A DNA stretch of 64,000 bases from Acanthochromis polyacanthus. Taxonomy: Eukaryota > Chordata > Actinopteri > Pomacentridae. Both the position numbers and the translations under genes were made by a program. Below the pieces are notes generated by a model that saw only the letters and a list, made by a program, of their open reading frames with translations, was not told where the DNA came from and made no database searches. The first letter of the stretch is position 1. Each line of letters begins with the position of its first letter. This document shows positions 58,501 to 64,000 of this stretch, in pieces. Where the stretch lies: contig NC_067124.1 of NCBI RefSeq assembly GCF_021347895.1, positions 21,690,521 through 21,754,520 on the forward strand, written 5' to 3'.

Positions 58501-61500
58501 CTTTGTAGTTTTCAGCACAATCAGAAGCTACAGCCTTCTTATCTACAGTTTTCTATTTTTCTTTCTTTATTTCATCGTGACTTCAGAATTACAGGATCTG
58601 TATACATCACTAAGTCTCTACAGTGACAAATCAGCCACCAGTCCCACCACGCACACATTTCCAGGAACACATCGATTGCAGCCAAAGCCATCAGGATTGA
58701 TAGTTTCCCGGCTAAAAGCAAGCTGGTTGACCCCTCAAATAAAGCTGGATGGTGCATCCAGGCAATAATGTGGCCTCTTTTACTAAATCTTATCTTTCAA
58801 GGCTGAAATCATCCAAAAGGAATGCTTGCCTTAAGTAAACAAACACAAACATTTAAGATAAAAACTGTCAAAGAATATATGTTCAGTGCTTGAATTATTA
58901 TTTTTAAATGTCTTCAGTTCATCCTTAGTGGCACAAACAGCCTCTTTCTCTCCTTTAATTGCTGGTGGACAGAGAGGAGCACGGAAGCTTATAAATAAGG
59001 CCCCAAGGCTGTGAGCTATGCAAAGTCTGAATGAAAAGGCCTGGATGCCACAAGGCTGACATCATTAAGAACAGTCTAATGATCCCCTGGATTTGATTTG
59101 TTTGGCCTGGGTCACATCCTCTTTGACTGGCACAACTTGTGGAAAAAAAAGCTAGTTAGAAAAAGAATAAAACACCCAAATTTCATCAGTCTCTCTGCAG
59201 AGCATCTATTGAGGTTTGGGCTCATTTGGGTCTGTGCCAAAGCTCTCCCAGGCTGAGTCCAATTACTCCAGCAAGAATGTTATGTACGGTTAAAAAAAAA
59301 ATAGACTAATTGAAGGGCCTATACAGGAAGAAAACGAACAGAATGACTGAGAAAAAGTGGGCACACATCAAGGACGACAATACGGAAAAGAAGAGGACCT
59401 TGTGTTTTTTCTTGCAGCATAAAAACACTATTCACATTCTTAATCATGTAATAATTCAAGCAGTCACAGAAACGTATCCCTATAAGCTCAGCTTGGCTGC
59501 AGGCCTGGAAAACAAGCTGCTAGCTTATTGCTGAGTGACAGATTTACTCAGAGTGAGTTATTATTAGCTGACTGTACACGACCCAAACAAATATTAAATA
59601 AGCTACACGCTTTGATGCATATAACATTTCAGCAAGCTAGAATGCAAGGTGTGTGAGCTGCCGGTGATGAGATGTTGTTCTTACCCAATGCGTCTTAATT
59701 CCATAATAAAACCGAAAGGTGTAAGAGTGGAGCTGAGCACAGTTATTTTAACTCTGCACAAATGGGATTAGGTGTTTGTACACAGAGCAGAATAGGGTTT
59801 TTGGGCTAGGGAGCTTTCCTTTCACGGCTAAGCTTGCGACGGGGACTACGGAGCGCGGCAGGTTACTGTGCGATTATCATGATCCACTTTGATCTGAGGA
59901 AATGAAATTTCTTCCAAGACCACTTTTCACCTCTTCAGTAAAAGGAGACAAACAGATAAAGCAGCCCCATTGCTCACACACAGGCCACAGAACACACACG
60001 TTCATGAGCATGATACCAGCATGCAGGTGCAAACATTTACTGTATGAATATATTTGCTCGACTTAAGTGTTAAACCAATTGTAATGCACACTTATGAAAT
60101 ACCGGGCTTTGTGTAAATGGATTACAGAGAATTCCTTGATTAAACAACACCTGCAGAAAGGAAACATGCAGCAGGATATTAAGTGGAACATTAGTAAATA
60201 TGACACAAGTGGATTGTAATTAAAGGGGAGTTCTGCTAGATTATAAGCCTTGGAACATGCTGAAAAACACAAAGATATATGAAGGCCAATGATGATTTTT
60301 AATCTGATTATGACACCATACAGTAACTCATTCACATGTAGTACATTACATACAGTACAACTGCTAGACCAGTTAATATACCTTTAGATTTTGAGATCAG
60401 TTGCAGCCAGCTGTGAACCAAGATCAAACAAGCGTCTACATCCATGTTGGCAGCTCTGTAAGACTAGAACTTATCACAGTAGTCGTCACAGTAGCTAATA
60501 AAAGTACAGCTGAAGCTGGAGGGAATGTCATCAAGGTGTTTGAAAGTTTCATGTTTTCAAGTTTGATGAAACCACAAAAGTTATTCGAATTCATTTGAAC
60601 AGGGATGTGAACGACTGTATAAAACTTCAATGCTTTTTTCCATTTTTTTTTTTTTGCATATTTGGTTCAGATGGCTGCATAACATTAGCACTAATTAACA
60701 GACAATATCCCACAAATTCTCTTGAATCACAGGAATCACTGGTCTTCTACATCACCTTACAGACACACTCAGCATCATTTACATTAACTCACCTGCTCCG
60801 GCGAACCATAAATCGCCCGTTTCAACCACACATCATTTTCCCATTTTTATTTGCCTCTCAGCGCAGCTTATGTAAGCGGCAGCCGGTGCGATGGGGGATG
60901 GGGTGCCAGAAAAGGCACTGTACCCTTCAACTGGCAGGAAAGTATATCCATGTCTCCCTAAAGGATGGCTGAAAAGTGATACTCTCCATGCACATTCTGA
61001 TGAATATCGGTGCTCGCTGGACCACTGAGGCTCAGATTTATTCAATTGGATCCTCATATGCAGTAACTGACTGCACTGTGAGGAAAAACATGAAGAAAAA
61101 AAAAATCACCTGGCATAACTTTATCTCAACTCCAACCCAGCCCTTAAGCACGGATGCACAGTCACAGCAGGGAGGATGATGTAAGTTTGGTTGCTGGCTG
61201 CTGCCGTAGGTGATGGGAGAGAAATGAAAGTAGCAGACAGACACAAAGAGCCATGACTGACAGCTTCAGATCAAACACGAGAGGGAAAGGTTTCCACAAT
61301 CAGACTTGAGCAGCACAAATCCTGCCCTTTATTTCTGAGCGACACATTCGGGGAGAAATGACTGCTTTAATGATTTTGAACAGTGTTCATAAGGAGACGT
61401 CCAAAAGATACCCAAGCATGCCAGAACTGAAATGCCATCGAGGATCTGCTGTGGGAATCAGAGACAAACTGGAAGCGGGGAAGAATGTGAAATGTTCGCA

Positions 61501-64000
61501 AAAAAAACAATGCATGCAGCACGACCTTTAAACTTGACCAAGCTACGAAAGAGCAAGAAACAACGGGCAGAAAATAACTACAACACAGTTCCCCTAAGCA
61601 GAGAAGCAGAAAATAGAAATCCCACATGCACTTCTACAAAGAATTAATCCAGACCACATTGTGAATCAGCAGCACACAGTCCGGAGCACACAGTAACTGT
61701 GGCATGGTGCAGGTGCATATGGCCTAGTAGCAGCTGACATTTGGGCAACATTGTGGCCAGAAGCGAACTGCAGCATGGCTAGAAATGAGGTCAAATTATG
61801 AGGAAACATTACCAGGAGGTGTTGTGGGGCCTGGCGTCAGTCATGACCAAGCAAATTACCTTGGTCTCTGTTTTTTTAAAAGCAGAGTGCTTGGTATCAC
61901 AATCCTCTCATGTCTCTCAGAATCATCACCGAGTGTATCATGAATGAATTTAGCCACGAGGAGATGCTTGTTGTTCGAGCGCAAAGTGAAATATTTAATT
62001 TTTAATGTCAGAAATGAGGATCCAAAGAAGAAGCCTGCTTGCTTTGCAGACATCATATACTGTATAAAGCTAATATTGTGATGGGGAATGTAACCGTTTC
62101 AAAGATGGTATTCAAAGGCAGCATCTTTCACTCATAAAACCAGTGCTTCACACTGTACCACGCACAGATTACAGGAATGTGCAGCACTTTGACATAAGAC
62201 AAAACAAAATTACTTCAGTGAAATTAGGAAAAATTGGGATTTTAGTTCTATTAAAGCTAAACATGTTATGTCAGTTTCAAGTCATTGTGGACCTTTTTTC
62301 TGTATTTAACTAGTGCTGGTAAATTAAATACAGTGCCATTCTACATTCTAATTTTCCCTAGCAACATTTTGTGGCTTGTCACATACATTCATCGACAATT
62401 TCTTGTTATGTTGGTGAAAAACATGCTTCAGGTGATTTTACATTTCCTCAAAAATGTTGCTGCAAATTTGTACTTAAGGCCATTTCTTTTACAGCTGGAA
62501 AAAGTAGCATCATTATCATCACTGCTGCATTTATCTTGCCACGTACAGTATGTGTGCGGACTATAATTCACAAAACAACAGCATGTGAATATAATGATGG
62601 TCCTGTGTTCTTGTAAGTATTGTTTGTTTAATCTACAGAGGATAGAACAGGATTGTGCCACAGCAGGGGTACACATCCCAGAGATCTCTCCGCTTTACCG
62701 CAGTCAACAATTTCTTACAATCTTTTAATAACTCACAAACTTTCCAACAGGCATGGGAAAGACACAATTTGGATGTGCACATGGATAATGCAATTTCACC
62801 GACACACAGGCGTCATCATGCGCTATAATGAAATTCCAGCCCAGAGGGTTGACTATTTATTCAAAAATAGTAATGTATCAATTTCAGAAAAGTTTCAAAA
62901 CCGTTGCCTTTATCATAATACAAACATATCAATTAGAAGAAAGAGAAATAAAATAAATCGCAGTGCAAGCCATTTAAATTCATCTGCACCACCTCGAATG
63001 TCAGGGGAGCTGGAAATTTTCTGGAGGCGCTGGAAGAATGAGACGCAGAGCGAAAGAGGGAGAAAAACAGGCGCACAGGCACATCTACTGAGAGAGATCA
63101 TTTTCATATTCTCGCTGCATATAACGTTTTGAGTGATATTCAAGACATACTGATCGACGTTAGGTGTGTTATGAATACCTATTTGGTTCGCGTGAGCTAC
63201 TCAAGCGAGCGAGTAGAGGTCAAATCCATCAGTCTGAGAGCCAACTTTGTTCCTGTGTTAATGCATGCGGCACACACTGCAGACTAACGTGACGAGTGAG
63301 TTCCCCAACACGCTTAATGATGTGACTTAATGATGCTCAGGCCGACAAACGGAGAGAAAAATAAAGAAACTGTCGTCTCTGACATTTTTTCACAGCGTGA
63401 TGGCGTGTGTGATATTTGTGTTGTCTATGTGTGAGCGTTCTCCTGTGTTATGACCCAAAATAAAACCATATTTGGAGACAGAAATGGGTCACCCAAATTA
63501 GCAAGAAAACAACATGGACTGGTGCAAAGACTGTACCCCTCAACCACAATCTTTCCACAAAAACACATCTAAAATCAGGGTATTAGCTTTTCAAAAACAG
63601 ACCCACAGGCCATAAACAAAAGACTAAACTTTGTGAAGTGTAGCAGGGAAAAACCCAAGTCTTAAGTGTCATAGCAAGCTAGTGTTTGACTGCATCAAAG
63701 TACAAAAAGTTAGTTTCGTGACCCTTGTATATTCTCCCGAAGTTCACAAACAGTTCCTCCCACTTTTCAAAAAGCTTTAAGTACGGTGGATTGAAGCCTC
63801 TGGCTGGTTACAGGCATGAATGTGATTGACCCAGAATAAAAATAAGCAGGTAAAAAGACAGGGAAAGTATTTATCGCCTCCCAAGCAGAACCACAGCTGC
63901 ATATAAATTCCCAGAAAACATACGCCTTGGTATCAGTGGCTGTGTATAGTCTTGCAGAAAGTTTATTTTTATAATGAGTGATGTGACCTTTATTTGTTGG
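52571..64000. other. Upstream man1c1 intron, part 6 (to the window end)
   Basis: No exon, RNA gene or named transposon was recognised. The longest frame, 159 codons at 62653-63132 plus, has no domain and overlaps an opposite-strand frame. Unique, balanced stretches rich in TAAT-type words at about 57340-57860 and 59500-59900 could be conserved non-coding sequence. An 8-9 G run is at 56096-56105. If the gene follows the human 12-exon layout, four exons encoding the membrane anchor, stem and first barrel helices remain to the right. Confidence 0.5.

Noticed and set aside
62653..63132. 159-codon plus-strand open frame, the longest in the window
   Set aside because: No domain, signal or family resemblance, lysine/arginine/asparagine-rich content typical of translated AT-rich DNA, and an overlapping 76-codon frame on the other strand.

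Overview
The window is vertebrate genomic DNA, most probably from a ray-finned (teleost) fish. It shows split genes with long introns, simple-sequence repeats, a tRNA-derived SINE, Tc1/mariner relics and foldback MITEs of kinds common in teleosts. There is no bacterial-style gene organisation, and almost all open frames over 60 codons are chance or repeat-derived.

The only host gene I can support is on the minus strand: the 3' portion of a class I alpha-1,2-mannosidase (glycoside hydrolase family 47), best matching Golgi mannosidase IC (man1c1). Eight coding exons lie at 28482-28576, 23845-23968, 23501-23594, 19666-19781, 16211-16430, 10903-11075, 7735-7850 and 4311-4452. They join in frame to 1080 nt, i.e. 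359 residues plus a stop, and cover most of the catalytic domain, including the Asp of GGLGDSF, the Glu of RPEVIES and the Thr of NTEAHPLP. The N-terminal exons (cytosolic tail, membrane anchor, stem, start of the catalytic barrel) were not found. The gene therefore probably continues past base 64000, with 28577-64000 being one large 5' intron or intron series.

Region by region: 1-1000 holds a diverged interspersed repeat with roughly 130-bp tandem units. 1001-4310 is downstream flank and probable 3' UTR. 4453-28481 is the exon-rich part of man1c1. Its introns hold a retroelement fragment between inverted repeats (5764-6925), a Tc1-like relic (about 9311-10452), a foldback mariner derivative (13522-14036), AT-rich repeats (about 16455-17410), and a Tc1 copy carrying a nested TTAA-flanked foldback MITE (20617-22870). 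28577-64000 has no recognisable exon and carries a short Tc1-family MITE, a SINE, further copies of an unnamed repeat, another foldback MITE with telomere-like hexamers, a worn Tc1 3' end, and a few unique stretches that look like conserved non-coding sequence.

I found no new multi-gene system. The most interesting items are structural: three foldback transposon derivatives, one nested in a Tc1 terminal repeat and one whose left end is an inverted copy of its own transposase 3' end, and a Ty3/gypsy-type fragment in which RNase H is the last domain before a stop.
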